NCBI GenBank assembly: GCA_963820095.1
Contig: CAWFZA010000019.1
Location: forward strand, 85,689 to 149,688
Length of the DNA: 64,000 bases
Reading direction: 5' to 3'
Source of the DNA: Roseiarcus sp963820095
Lineage (GTDB): Bacteria > Pseudomonadota > Alphaproteobacteria > Rhizobiales > Beijerinckiaceae
Below the pieces are notes generated by a model. It made no database searches. It had not been told where the DNA came from and saw nothing but the letters and a program-made list of their open reading frames with translations. The position numbers and the translations under genes were made by a program. Shown here piece by piece: positions 34,713 to 43,948 of the stretch; positions within the stretch are counted from its first letter, which is position 1; each line of letters opens with the position of its first letter.

Positions 34713-35903
34713 TCAGAGCCCCAATATCGCCTTGGCGATGATGCCGCGCTGGATCTCGTTCGATCCGCCATAGATCGAAACCTTGCGGTTGTTGAAATAA
34801 ATCGGCGCCAGGGGCGCCGCCCAGTCCGGACCCGCCGGAGGCTCGTTGCCCATGTCGTCCGGGTCTCGATAGGGCAGCGCGTAAGGTCCAACGACCTCCA
34901 TCAGGAGTTCGGTGGTCGCCTGCTGGATCTCGGAACCCTTGATCTTGAGCACCGAGGAAGCGGGATCGGGCTTGCCTGCGCCCTGGCGGTTGGAGATCAC
35001 GCGCATCTGGGTCATTTCGAGCGCCTTCAGCTCCACTTCGACCTCGGCGAGCTTGGCGCGGAAGAACGGATCCTCGATCTTCGGGCCGGAGCCGTAGACC
35101 GGGATCGCGGCGAGCTGGCGGACCCGGTCGAGGCGGGCCTTCGACACGCCGACGCGGGCGATGCCGTTGCGCTCGTTGGCGAGCAGGAACTTGGCGTAGT
35201 CCCAACCCCGGTTCTCCTCGCCGACAAGCGCGTCGGCGGGAACGCGCACGTCGTCGAAAAAGACCTCATTGACCTCGTGACCGCCGTCGATCGTCTGGAT
35301 CGGCTTCACCGTGATGCCGGGGGTCTTCATGTCGACCAGGAAGAACGAAATGCCCTCCTGCTTCTTCGCCTGCGCGTTGGTGCGCGCGAGAACGAAAATC
35401 CAGTCGGCGTATTGAGCCATGGTGGTCCAGGTCTTTTGGCCCGAGATCACCCAATCGTCGGAGTCGCAGCGGGCGGTTGTCCGCAAGCTTGCAAGATCCG
35501 AGCCGGCGCCAGGCTCCGAGAAGCCCTGGCACCACCAGTCAGTGAGATCGATGATGCGCGGCAGGAATCGCTGTTTCTGCGCTCGCGAGCCAAAGGTGTA
35601 GATCACCGGACCCACCATGTTGACGCCAAACGCCACCAATTCGGGGGCATTGCCGCGCTGCGTCTCATCGAGAAAGATCGACAGCTGGACCGGGCTCCAT
35701 CCCGGACCGCCCCATTCCTGCGGCCAATGCGGGGCTCCCCAGCCCTTGGCCGCGAGGATGCGCGTCCAGCGCACATAGTCGTCTTTGGACAGCCTCCGGC
35801 CAGCGACCGTCTTTTCGCGGATCGAGGCTGGCAGGTTGTCCCGCACGAAGGCGCGCACCTCGGCGCGAAACGCGAGCTCGTCCTCGGTCAGTCGAAGGTC
35901 CAT
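34713..35903 (-). CDS. Acyl-CoA dehydrogenase (long-chain/FadE-type)
   Basis: A 396-residue acyl-CoA dehydrogenase. It has the N-terminal MDLRLTEDELAFRAEVRAFV helix, WPQEWGGPGWSPVQ, the FAD-contact segment QGFSEPGAGSDLASL, a mid beta-domain (ISGQKTWTTMAQYADW), and the C-terminal IYGGSNEIQRGIIAKAILG. ATG 35903 has GGAGG just upstream. It pairs with the second dehydrogenase 5 nt downstream. The tandem resembles alpha/beta acyl-CoA dehydrogenase pairs that oxidise bulky CoA thioesters, but no thioester substrate is indicated here. Confidence 0.9.
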   Translation of the reverse strand: MDLRLTEDELAFRAEVRAFVRDNLPASIREKTVAGRRLSKDDYVRWTRILAAKGWGAPHWPQEWGGPGWSPVQLSIFLDETQRGNAPELVAFGVNMVGPVIYTFGSRAQKQRFLPRIIDLTDWWCQGFSEPGAGSDLASLRTTARCDSDDWVISGQKTWTTMAQYADWIFVLARTNAQAKKQEGISFFLVDMKTPGITVKPIQTIDGGHEVNEVFFDDVRVPADALVGEENRGWDYAKFLLANERNGIARVGVSKARLDRVRQLAAIPVYGSGPKIEDPFFRAKLAEVEVELKALEMTQMRVISNRQGAGKPDPASSVLKIKGSEIQQATTELLMEVVGPYALPYRDPDDMGNEPPAGPDWAAPLAPIYFNNRKVSIYGGSNEIQRGIIAKAILGL

Positions 35904-36235
35904 GCGATCGCCTCCCGGATGACAGCGCCAGAAGGGCGCTTTGGGCGCGGCCCTTGCGCCTTGCCGCTCAATGTCGGGCCTTAGCCTAACGCCGTCAACC
36001 ACTCGCGAAATCGACGCAAGGGGCCATGAGGCGGTCGTTAACGATATAAGCCAACGGTTATCCACCGCCCCGGGCGGCCCGCCCGCGCCTCAGTTTGCCA
36101 TGGATCCAGGCGTTCGCATGAGCCGCGAGAGCCGCTTTTGTTGTCAAGGTCATACTTTCGCGGCATTTTGACCTGCGATGGTCGCCGAATCGTTCTTGCG
36201 GCAATTCGTCCAAGCGGAGTGGAAGTCGTTTCCCC

Positions 36236-39200
36236 GTGCGCACTGTCCTGACCATCATCGCGCTCGCGCTTGTCGCCGTGATGTCGGTTGCGCTCGTCGC
36301 GCCGTATCTCATCGACTGGTCTTCGCAGCGCGGCGAGATCGAGGCGCGGCTCAGCGCCATCACGGGAGCGAATGTCTCCTTGGCGGGGCCGGTCGAACTC
36401 AGGCTGCTGCCGACGCCGTACCTCGCGCTTGGCGAAGGCGAGGTCAGTGCGCCGGGCCAGGACGGGGCGAGGCTGTCCTTCGCCTCGGCGCGACTCGAGC
36501 TGGAGCTGGTCAAGCTTGCGAGCGGACAGGTCCGGTTCTCCGACATTCGTCTCGAGAAGCCGGTTCTGACCCTCACGCGCGGGTCTGACGGCGCGCTCAA
36601 GCTGCCGCCGCTGCGGATGGCGGGGCTCCACGCGACCGGGTTTGACCGGCTGAGCGTGCGGGATGGGCGAGTGAAGATCGTCGGCGCCTCCGGGACCGAG
36701 ATTTCCGGCGTCGAGATCGACGCGGCGGCGCCCTTGCTCGGCGGACCCGCGCATCTCAATGGTCAATTTTCCGGCCCGGACAACGCTGCTGTCGTCTTCA
36801 GGCTCGCCTCGGAAAAACCCGGACCGGACGGGACGCCGCTCCGCCTCGCGGTGGAAGCGGGTCCAGGCTGGCCTGCCGCCCAGTTCGACGGCGCGCTCCA
36901 GGGCGACCCGAGCGGCGGGATTGGCGGCCTTCGGTTCGCCGGCGCAACCACGTTGACGGGAACCGCGCCCGGGGAGGATGGGCCGAACTCCTTGGCGGAT
37001 TGCAGGGCCCATGACCGCCGACATGGCTCAGGCTACCCTTCGCCAGGCCGAATTCCGGCTGGGCCCGGAGGAACGAGGGATCAAGGCGGCCGGCGACGCC
37101 AGACTTGTTTTCGGCTCGCCCGCCCAAATCAGCGTGGCTCTGAAAGCCAAGCAGGTCAACGTCGACTCGCTCCTGCGCCGCAAGGGCGAGGACGGGGTCG
37201 CGCCCGCGCGCGCTGTGACTCTGATCACCCGCATTGTATCGGCCGCGCTTCAGGGCCGCGAGGGTGAGGCGGCGATCAACGCCCAGATCTCCGCCCAGCC
37301 GATCATTCTCGGGGCGCAGACGCTGCCCGACGGCAGCGCGACGCTGAAGACGGCTCCAGGCGCACCGCTCAATCTCACGTTCAACCTCGGCCTTCCGGGA
37401 CAAAGCCGCCTGCGCGGGGACGGAGACCTGGAGACCGGCGCCGAGCCCAGATTCCGCGGCAACGTCGGCGTCACGAGCGCGGACTTTGCGCTCCTACGCG
37501 ATTGGGCGACACTGGGGGCGCCGCCGGCTGCGGCCAAAATCGCGGCCTTCGCCAACGCACTCCCCTATCGCAGCGCATCGTTGTCGGGCGCTTTGGAAGC
37601 CTCGCGGGCCGGATTTTCGGCGCGCAACCTCAAACTGACGCTGGACCGCTCGACGCTGACGGGCGCCGTGGTCTTCAAGGGGCCTAATGGCGGTCAGCCG
37701 GGGCGTCTGGATGTGGACCTCGCCAGCGATTCGCTCGACGTCGACGGGCTGCCGAGCCTCACGGCCGCGAATCTGATCGGCGATCTCGACCTCTCGCTTT
37801 CGCTCAGGGCGGGTTCGCTGCACATCGCCCGAGTCGGCGAAGCGCAGATCGACAGCGGGTCGTTTGCGCTGAACGTGACCAAGGCCGGCCCGAATGTCTC
37901 GCTCAAACGGCTCAGCGTCGCCGGCCTCGATGGGGCCTCCTTCGATGTCGAGGGCGCGACCGGTCCCGACTCCACGGCGGCGACGGGTCACTTGCGAGCG
38001 GACCGGCTGCACGATTTCGCTGCCCTGGTTTCCCGCGTCGCGCCGGGCGAGTGGAGCGGATTGCTGGTCGAGCGAGCGGCCGAGCTGTCGCCGGCGGCGC
38101 TGACCTTCGGCGCTCATGGCGGGGCGGCGGACGGTAACGGAGTTCCGGCCATCGATTCGCTCAGGGCCAATGGCTCGGCTGGTGAAACGCAGTTCGCGGT
38201 TACGCTCGACCCGCGGCCGAATGATCCGGGGCGCGCTCTGACCGTCAGCCTCGATTCGCCAAACTCCGGCGCGCTGTTACGCCAGCTTGGCGTGCATACG
38301 CCAACGTCGGGAGGCGGCCACGCCCGCATCTCGGTCAATGCGAGCGGGGGCTGGGAGAAGGGCTACGACGTCGATGCGACCTCGCAGCTTGCCGGAGCGG
38401 AGCTGACCTGGCGTGGTCGCTTCCTGCCTGCGGCGGGGAGTGACGACGCGAAGCTGTTCGGCTCCGCCAAGGCGAAATCGCCGAACCTCGCGCCGCTTGC
38501 CACCGCCCTTGGCCTTGCGCCCGCCAATGGCGGCGCGCTCGGTCCCGCCGATATCGGGTTCGATGCGACCTTGCGCGGCGATCGATGGAGTCTCTCCCGG
38601 CTTCAAGCGACAATTGCGGGGCTCAAGGCGAGCGGCGATCTCACTTTTCAGCCCGCCAAGTCGCTTGAGCTAGCGACGCAAGCGAGCGCCGAGATTGCTC
38701 GCGCGGAGGAAGCGGTCGGTTCGGGGGCGGCGGCCGGGAAGCCGCCGCCAGCGCCCGCGTCGGCGGAGATCGAGGGCCAATTGGCGGTCGAACGCATGCC
38801 GCTCAGCGGCGCTCTGGCGCTTGCGCTCGGGCCGCCGCAGCCGGGACGGACCGCAGCGCGCTGGTCGGACGTCAAGTTCGCGCCGGCGCCGCTGCGGCCG
38901 CCATCAACCGCCATAAAGCTCAGAGTCGGGACTCTCGACTTGGCTGAGGCCCTCACGGCGCGCGACTTCGTGACGACGCTTCGTTTTGACAAGGGCCGGC
39001 TCGATCTTGACGACTTTATGATGAAGATCGCCGGAGGTTCGGCCTCCGGCCGCGCGACCCTGCGTCGCGATGCGGACAACGTGACGCTGACCGGCGCGCT
39101 GGGTCTGGACTCGGTCGCGCTCGACCGTCCCGGATTCTCGGGCCGGATCGGCGCGGCGCTCGATTTCGCTTCGACTGGACGAAGCCCCGCCACGCTGATC

Positions 39201-40100
39201 AACGGACTCGCCGGTTCGGGGACAGTGACATTCGCCGGCGCTGCGCTCTCGCGGAGTGATCCCGCCGCCCTCGATCGCGTGGTCGCGAAGTCGCAGACCG
39301 CTGACACTCCACTGGATGAGACCAACATCGCCTTCGCCTTCGGCAACGAGCTCAATCGGGCGCCGCTTGCGATCCCGGACGGATCGGCGCCGCTCTCGCT
39401 CAGCGCAGGGATCATGAAGATTGGCCCGATCAAGATCGCCGAGGGACAGGGCGGCGAGACGTTGAGCGCGGATCTCGATCTCCGCACGCTGGCGACACAG
39501 GCGCGCTTTGCGCTCACGTCATCGGCGAGCGATTTGAAGTTCTGGTCGGGACCGCCGCCGAGCGCGGCGGTGACGCTCGACAATGCTTTGGATGCGCCAA
39601 AGCGGCAGATCGACGTCAGCGCTCTCTCCGCGGCGCTGGCCGCCCAGGCGATCGCGCGAGAGAGTGATCGCATTTCCACGCTGGAAGCCGACATCCGCGA
39701 GCGCGCCTTCTTCAACCGGCGTCTCAAGGGCGAGCGGTTCATGGATCGAAGGCAGCGAGAGATTGAGGACTGGGAAACCGAACAGGCGCGTCTGAAAGGG
39801 CAGGCCGACCGATTGCGCTCGCTTGAGGAAGCGGAGAAAGCGGCCGAGACCGAGGCGGCGACGAAGAGAGCGGCGGAAGGAGCCGCGGCTGAGAAAGCCG
39901 AGCAGGAGAAAGGCGCGGCGGACGGCGCCGACGGGGTGAAGGACGGCGAGGCCGTGCGACCGCCAACGGCGCCGTTCGCGCCTGCGCCAAAGACCGACCA
40001 GATCGGCGCCAATGGCCCCGGTCCTGCGTCCCCCAAGCCCCCGCCCCGGCCCAAGGCGCGCCCGACGCAAGCCGACCCGGAGCCAGGCAAGCTCTACTGA
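36236..40100 (+). CDS. AsmA-family giant inner-membrane protein, frame broken once
   Basis: AsmA-like protein of about 1288 residues, now seen as bridge-like envelope proteins. A cleaved or anchored N-terminal hydrophobic helix (LTIIALALVAVMSVALVAPYL) is followed by IDWSSQRGEIEARLSAITG, the AsmA start signature. Long beta-rich repeats follow, then AsmA C-terminal motifs (LINGLAGSGTVTFAGAAL) and a highly charged Glu/Arg/Lys tail (about residues 1130-1240) ending Pro-rich. The first frame drifts after about 36980; removing one G of GGG (36980-36982) gives EDGRTPWRIAG and a continuous protein. The start is GTG 36236. It is likely periplasm-facing. Confidence 0.8.
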
Positions 40101-40366
40101 TTGGGATGGGTGGCCCCGGCTCCCTCCGGGCCGGGCGGTCTGACGGCTTCGGCCTCGAGCACGAACACGCGGATGGCCGATGAAAGATTGGCGTCGCCGC
40201 GTGAGGCGTCGACCATCGCCGCGAGGCGATTGAGAGACAAGCCACGCTCAGCCGCGAGGCGGCGCAGCCGTCGCCAAAACGCATCCTCGAGGGAAACGCT
40301 CGTTCGATGTCCAGCGATAACGAGTGAGCGCTTGATGACGCGCGTGCTCGCGCTGTCAGTCGCCAT
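40094..40366 (-). CDS. Ribbon-helix-helix domain protein
   Basis: A 90-residue protein with the alphaproteobacterial RHH pattern VIKRSLVIAGHRTSVSLE then EDAFWRRLRRLAAERGLS and a short tail LSSAIRVFVLEAE. ATG 40366 is preferred; a longer in-frame start reads into the neighbouring gene. Its 3' end overlaps the AsmA stop tail-to-tail by 7 nt, and its start overlaps the DUF4169 stop by 11 nt. The trio RHH-DUF4169-SspB is a known conserved neighbourhood. Probably a DNA-binding regulator; the target is unknown. Confidence 0.82.
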   Translation of the reverse strand: MATDSASTRVIKRSLVIAGHRTSVSLEDAFWRRLRRLAAERGLSLNRLAAMVDASRGDANLSSAIRVFVLEAEAVRPPGPEGAGATHPNQ

Positions 40367-40544
40367 CGGGCTTTGCGAGCCGTCGGGCGTCGAGGCTGGC
40401 CTCGGCGAGCGCGCGCTCGCTCTCGACGAGACGCTTCTCGGCCTTCGAGCGGCCAAAGACCACGCGATTTTGCGCGGCTTCCGTTTGCTGACGCTCGCGC
40501 TCCCGCAACTTTCGCGCTCGACGCAGATTGACGATGTCAGCCAA
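40356..40544 (-). CDS. DUF4169 protein
   Basis: A 62-residue basic, helical protein (MADIVNLRRARKLRERERQQ...VVFGRSKAEKR) matching the DUF4169 family in sequence pattern and in position between sspB and the RHH gene. It starts 9 nt after the sspB stop and overlaps the next gene by 11 nt. The function is unknown. Confidence 0.82.
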   Translation of the reverse strand: MADIVNLRRARKLRERERQQTEAAQNRVVFGRSKAEKRLVESERALAEASLDARRLAKPDGD

Positions 40545-40553
40545 GGAACCCGC

Positions 40554-41108
40554 CTATTTCTTGCGGAAGGCGTCGATCGAGACGACCTTGGTTTCGCCCG
40601 CGGGCCCGGTCGGCTTTTCCGCCTTCTGGGCGGACTTCGGGGCGGAGGCAGGCTGATGGGCTGGCTTGGCCGGCGCCGGCTTGGCCGGAGCCGAGCTCCC
40701 AGCCGTCCCCTTTTCCTCCTCCGCGGCCGGCGCCCGACCGGCCGGCTCAGAGACGCGCGGCTCGAGCTTGAATCCGAACGGAACGGACGGGTCGGTGAAG
40801 CCGGTGATTGAATCGAACGGCACGGTCAACCGCTCCGGCTTGCGGGAGAAGTTCAGACTGACCTCAAATCCGTCCTCTCTGACGACGAGGTCCCAGAACT
40901 CATGTTGGAGAATGATCGACATCTCATCGGGGAAGCGCTGTTTGACCGCCGCCGGCACGACCACGCCCGGCGCCTGGGTCTTGAACGCAATATTGAAATG
41001 GTGGTCGCCGACGAGCCCGCTGCGCGCCGTGTCAGCAAGGACCTTGCGCACCACGGAGCGCAGCGCGTCCTGCACCAGAAGATCGTAACGGATGAGGTCA
41101 GTCGCCAT
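40554..41108 (-). CDS. sspB: ClpXP adaptor SspB (alphaproteobacterial type)
   Basis: An 184-residue stringent-starvation-B-type adaptor that delivers ssrA-tagged substrates to ClpXP. The N-terminal folded domain (IRYDLLVQDALRSVVRKVL, HHFNIAFKTQAPGV, FPDEMSIILQHEFWDL) is followed by an Ala/Pro/Lys-rich flexible tail ending in VVSIDAFRKK, which plausibly binds the ClpX N-domain. ATG 41108 matches the conserved start. First in a three-gene run. Confidence 0.88.
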   Translation of the reverse strand: MATDLIRYDLLVQDALRSVVRKVLADTARSGLVGDHHFNIAFKTQAPGVVVPAAVKQRFPDEMSIILQHEFWDLVVREDGFEVSLNFSRKPERLTVPFDSITGFTDPSVPFGFKLEPRVSEPAGRAPAAEEEKGTAGSSAPAKPAPAKPAHQPASAPKSAQKAEKPTGPAGETKVVSIDAFRKK

Positions 41109-41191
41109 GAACAAGCTCGAAACCCTACCCTTAGCCGAGCGTTTTCGGCCTTGCAACGGATCGCTCTTTTGCTCCGAGCTGGTCTCGCCGC

Positions 41192-42121
41192 TCAGCCTTC
41201 GCGGGCGGCGGGATCGAGCGCCGCAAGAAGCCGGTCGGCGAGAGCGCGATAGTCGGCGGCCTCGTCCGCATTCGCACGCAAACCGAGTTCGCCGATCGCC
41301 TGCTCCCAGCAAACCGCGGCGCGGGACATCTCGCCCTTGAGGCCAAGCAGATCCACGGTCAACGCAACTTCGCGCATTTCCGCCGCGCGCCTAAGCCCGT
41401 GGGTCATCACCCGCTCCAGCATATAGGCTGAGTGAGTCTTCCAGTCGAAGCCCGGGTAGGTGTCGTCGAGCGAATCGAGCACGGTCTCGATAACGCCCGC
41501 TTTTCGCCCGGCCAGCACACATTCGCAGACGAGCGCCTCAAGTCCTTTCATCATGACGGACCGGATCATCTTGACCGCCGAAGCGGCGCCGACCGGGCCC
41601 TCGTGAATCTTCGCCGACATGCCGAGAGACGCGAGAGCCGGCGCGGCAGCTTCGACGTGAGGCCCGCTGATCAAGAGCGGGGTCCGGTGCAGACGCGGAT
41701 GGACCGCCGCCATTACGGCGACGTCGACATAACGACCGCCCGCAGCCTCGACCTCATGAGCAGTGCGTAATTTGGTTTGAGGCGCGCAGGAGTCGCAATC
41801 AAAGAACAGCGCCCCCTTGGCAAGGCCTGGCAGAGCCGCTACCGCGGCTTCGTGCGCCTGGTCGGCGGTGACGACGGAGAACACCGCATCGGCGCCAGTC
41901 ACAGCCTCGGCGGCGGTCGAAGCGCCGAGCACCTTCGCGGCCGCATAGTCGGCTCGCTTCGCAGTCCGCACTTCGGCGGTGTTCGAGTCGGTCTTGATGT
42001 CGTAGGCGCAGATGCGGGCCTTGAAGTCCCCGTTTGTGCGCCAGCCGGCAAGAAAGGCTTGCGCAGCCTCGCCGAAGCCGAGAAAGGCGATCGAGCCCGA
42101 ACTTATGGTTGAATCCGGCAT
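41192..42121 (-). CDS. NAD(P)-dependent beta-hydroxyacid dehydrogenase-like oxidoreductase (DUF1932)
   Basis: A 309-residue protein. The N-terminal Rossmann domain (SIAFLGFGEAAQAFLAGW) resembles 6-phosphogluconate/3-hydroxyisobutyrate dehydrogenases. The C-terminal helical domain, of DUF1932 type, carries the usual catalytic-Lys region GAASAVKMIRSVMMKGLEAL and LERVMTHGLRRAAEMRE. ATG 42121 is preferred over longer frames with low-complexity N-terminus. Divergent from the solute-binding-like gene. The substrate is unknown. Confidence 0.78.
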   Translation of the reverse strand: MPDSTISSGSIAFLGFGEAAQAFLAGWRTNGDFKARICAYDIKTDSNTAEVRTAKRADYAAAKVLGASTAAEAVTGADAVFSVVTADQAHEAAVAALPGLAKGALFFDCDSCAPQTKLRTAHEVEAAGGRYVDVAVMAAVHPRLHRTPLLISGPHVEAAAPALASLGMSAKIHEGPVGAASAVKMIRSVMMKGLEALVCECVLAGRKAGVIETVLDSLDDTYPGFDWKTHSAYMLERVMTHGLRRAAEMREVALTVDLLGLKGEMSRAAVCWEQAIGELGLRANADEAADYRALADRLLAALDPAAREG

Positions 42122-42310
42122 AGGGTCGCTCGGCGCGTAAACGCCGGGAAAAGCGGCGCGGCATCTCAATACTGATTGATTGGCGCGGGCGCCAGCGTGC
42201 GTATGCAACCCTGTCGGCTGTCCACGCGCGAACGTTTGCGGCCGAGCCGTCCCCCGCTAATATCGCTCTCATCAGCCGTTGCCCGCTGCGGGCCAAGGAG
42301 GAGCAGGCCG

Positions 42311-42373
42311 ATGAATCGCGCGTTCCGAACCGCCACGTGGCCGCTCGGCGTCCTGCCCCCTCCAAGCGCATGA
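42311..42373 (+). CDS. 20-codon leader ORF coupled to the downstream solute-binding gene
   Basis: ATG 42311 follows a strong Shine-Dalgarno (AAGGAGGAG 42295-42303, 7 nt spacing). It opens a peptide MNRAFRTATWPLGVLPPPSA whose TGA (42371-42373) overlaps the next ATG (42370) as ATGA. The main gene has no ribosome site of its own, so translational coupling is plausible. It could instead be a mis-framed N-terminus of the main gene. Confidence 0.45.
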   Translation: MNRAFRTATWPLGVLPPPSA

Positions 42374-43053
42374 GCGAGCGGCGGCTCGCCGGGCTCTCTT
42401 CGATGGCGACCCGGCATATCCTGGCGGACCTGGCGCGAGGCTTCGAAGCGCAGAGCGGCGCGCGGATCGAAATCCGCTCGATGGGCGGGGTCGAGGCGGC
42501 GAAACTGATCCGGGCCGGCGAGGCGACGGACATCGTCATTCTGGCCTCCAAAGCCATGGACGCCTTGGAGGCGGAAGGCCATCTCGCGCAAGGCAATACA
42601 AGGGATTTCGCGCGATCGGAGATCGGCGTTGCGGTCCGTGCGGGTTCTGCCATTCCCAGCATTGCCAGCGAACAGGCGGTCAAGCAGGCGATGCTGAACG
42701 CGCGAAAGATCTGCTACTCGACCGGCCCGAGCGGCGACCATCTGAAGGCGCTTTGTGAAAAGTGGGGCGTGCCGCCGGCGCGCGCTCTCGTGGCGCCGCC
42801 GGGCGTGCCGGTCGCCGCATTGGTTGCGAATGGCGAAGCCGATCTCGGGTTTCAGCAACTCAGCGAGCTTGTCGGCCAACCGGGCGTCGCGGTCGTCGGT
42901 CCCTTGCCGCCCGAAATTCAAGCGGTGACCGTGTTTTCCGCAGGCGTATCGGCGATGTCGCGCGACGCCGAGGGGGCGCGCGCGTTCGTCGTCTATCTGG
43001 CGTCTCCTGAAACAGCCGACGCAAAACGACGCCACGGGATGGAGCCAGCGTAG
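42370..43053 (+). CDS. Periplasmic-binding-protein-like (ModA-type) substrate-binding domain protein
   Basis: A 227-residue protein of the molybdate/extracellular solute-binding fold: LSSMATRHILADLARGFEAQSG, GGVEAAKLIRAGEATDIVILAS and DLGFQQLSELVGQPGV. Unusually there is no signal peptide, so it is either cytoplasmic or mis-started; its ATG overlaps a 20-codon leader ORF. There are no ModB/ModC partners nearby, so ligand and location remain open. Confidence 0.75.
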   Translation: MSERRLAGLSSMATRHILADLARGFEAQSGARIEIRSMGGVEAAKLIRAGEATDIVILASKAMDALEAEGHLAQGNTRDFARSEIGVAVRAGSAIPSIASEQAVKQAMLNARKICYSTGPSGDHLKALCEKWGVPPARALVAPPGVPVAALVANGEADLGFQQLSELVGQPGVAVVGPLPPEIQAVTVFSAGVSAMSRDAEGARAFVVYLASPETADAKRRHGMEPA

Positions 43054-43147
43054 ACGGGCGCTTCCAGCTTTGCTGGCGGAACAAACCTTCAGTCACAAAG
43101 TTGTGAGCCGGACGAGCGCCCGTTTTCCCACCCAACGAAGCGCCGTC

Positions 43148-43177
43148 GGCCCCGCGCAAACTCCCTTGCGCGGGGCC
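43148..43177. terminator. Bidirectional hairpin between the solute-binding gene and livF
   Basis: A perfect 12-bp inverted repeat (GGCCCCGCGCAA ... TTGCGCGGGGCC, 6-nt loop) sits between two convergent genes. It has no good T-run, so it is a strong hairpin whose role as a terminator for the liv operon (minus strand) or the plus-strand gene is likely but not certain. Confidence 0.65.
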
Positions 43178-43204
43178 CTTGCTTGGGCGCCGCGGCCGGG
43201 ACGC

Positions 43205-43948
43205 TCAGCCAAGATATTTGTTGATGATCGAGAGACCTTCCTTGCGCACGTCGTCGGGCGTCATTTCGTCGACAATGGCGCCGTGAGTCATCACGTAAAG
43301 CCGGTCGCAAACGCGCACCGCGACGTCGATGCGCTGCTCGACCAGGAGGAGCGACGCGCCGCGCTTCCGCAGTTTGAGCAAGGCCTCGACCATGAGGCCG
43401 ACAGCGACGGGCGACAGCGCGACCGACGGTTCGTCAAGCAGCATCACCTTCGGATCGCTCATCAACATGCGCCCGATCGCAACCATCTGCTGTTCGCCCC
43501 CGCTGAGGTAGGACGAGAGCCGTCGACGGTGTTCGTAAAGGACCGGGAACAGGTCGTAGACAGATTTTAGCAGCGCTTGGAGACGCTCGCGGTCGCGGCT
43601 GAGATGCAAGCCTCCGAGCAGGAGATTGTCCTCGACGCTCTGGTCGAGGAAAAGCCGGCGTCCCTCGGGGGCAATCGCCGCAAAGCCGCGCGCCACGCGA
43701 TGCGCTGGAAAGGCCGAAACATCTTCGCCGGCCACCTGAATCGAACCACGGCGTTGATTGAGCAGGCCCATGATCGCTTTAAGCACAGTCGTCTTGCCGG
43801 CGCCGTTGGGACCAAGGAGCGCGACGGCCTCGCCAGCGCCGACCTTGAGCGCAATGTCGTGCACCACGTCGAAGCGGCCATAACCCGCGGAAAGGGCAGT
43901 CACGTCGAGCGCCAGACTTTGGCCGTTCATCATGGGTCCCAGCCTCAT
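43205..43948 (-). CDS. livF: Branched-chain-type ABC transporter ATPase (LivF)
   Basis: A 247-residue ATPase of the HAAT (branched-chain amino acid/amide) transporter family. Walker A is LLGPNGAGKTTV, the signature is SSYLSGGEQQMVAIGR, and Walker B is VMLLDEPSVALS. The start overlaps the livM-livG stop (ATGA, 43945-43948); an ATG at 43933 is a fair alternative. Together with the upstream livM-livG fusion and livH it forms a full importer; the binding protein is encoded divergently at 47310. Confidence 0.9.
   Translation of the reverse strand: MRLGPMMNGQSLALDVTALSAGYGRFDVVHDIALKVGAGEAVALLGPNGAGKTTVLKAIMGLLNQRRGSIQVAGEDVSAFPAHRVARGFAAIAPEGRRLFLDQSVEDNLLLGGLHLSRDRERLQALLKSVYDLFPVLYEHRRRLSSYLSGGEQQMVAIGRMLMSDPKVMLLDEPSVALSPVAVGLMVEALLKLRKRGASLLLVEQRIDVAVRVCDRLYVMTHGAIVDEMTPDDVRKEGLSIINKYLG

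Noticed and set aside
33562..35205. Extended N-terminus of the second acyl-CoA dehydrogenase
   Set aside because: The extra 166 codons lie antisense-like inside the preceding dehydrogenase gene; the family start MDFELSPEQ at 34707 is correct.
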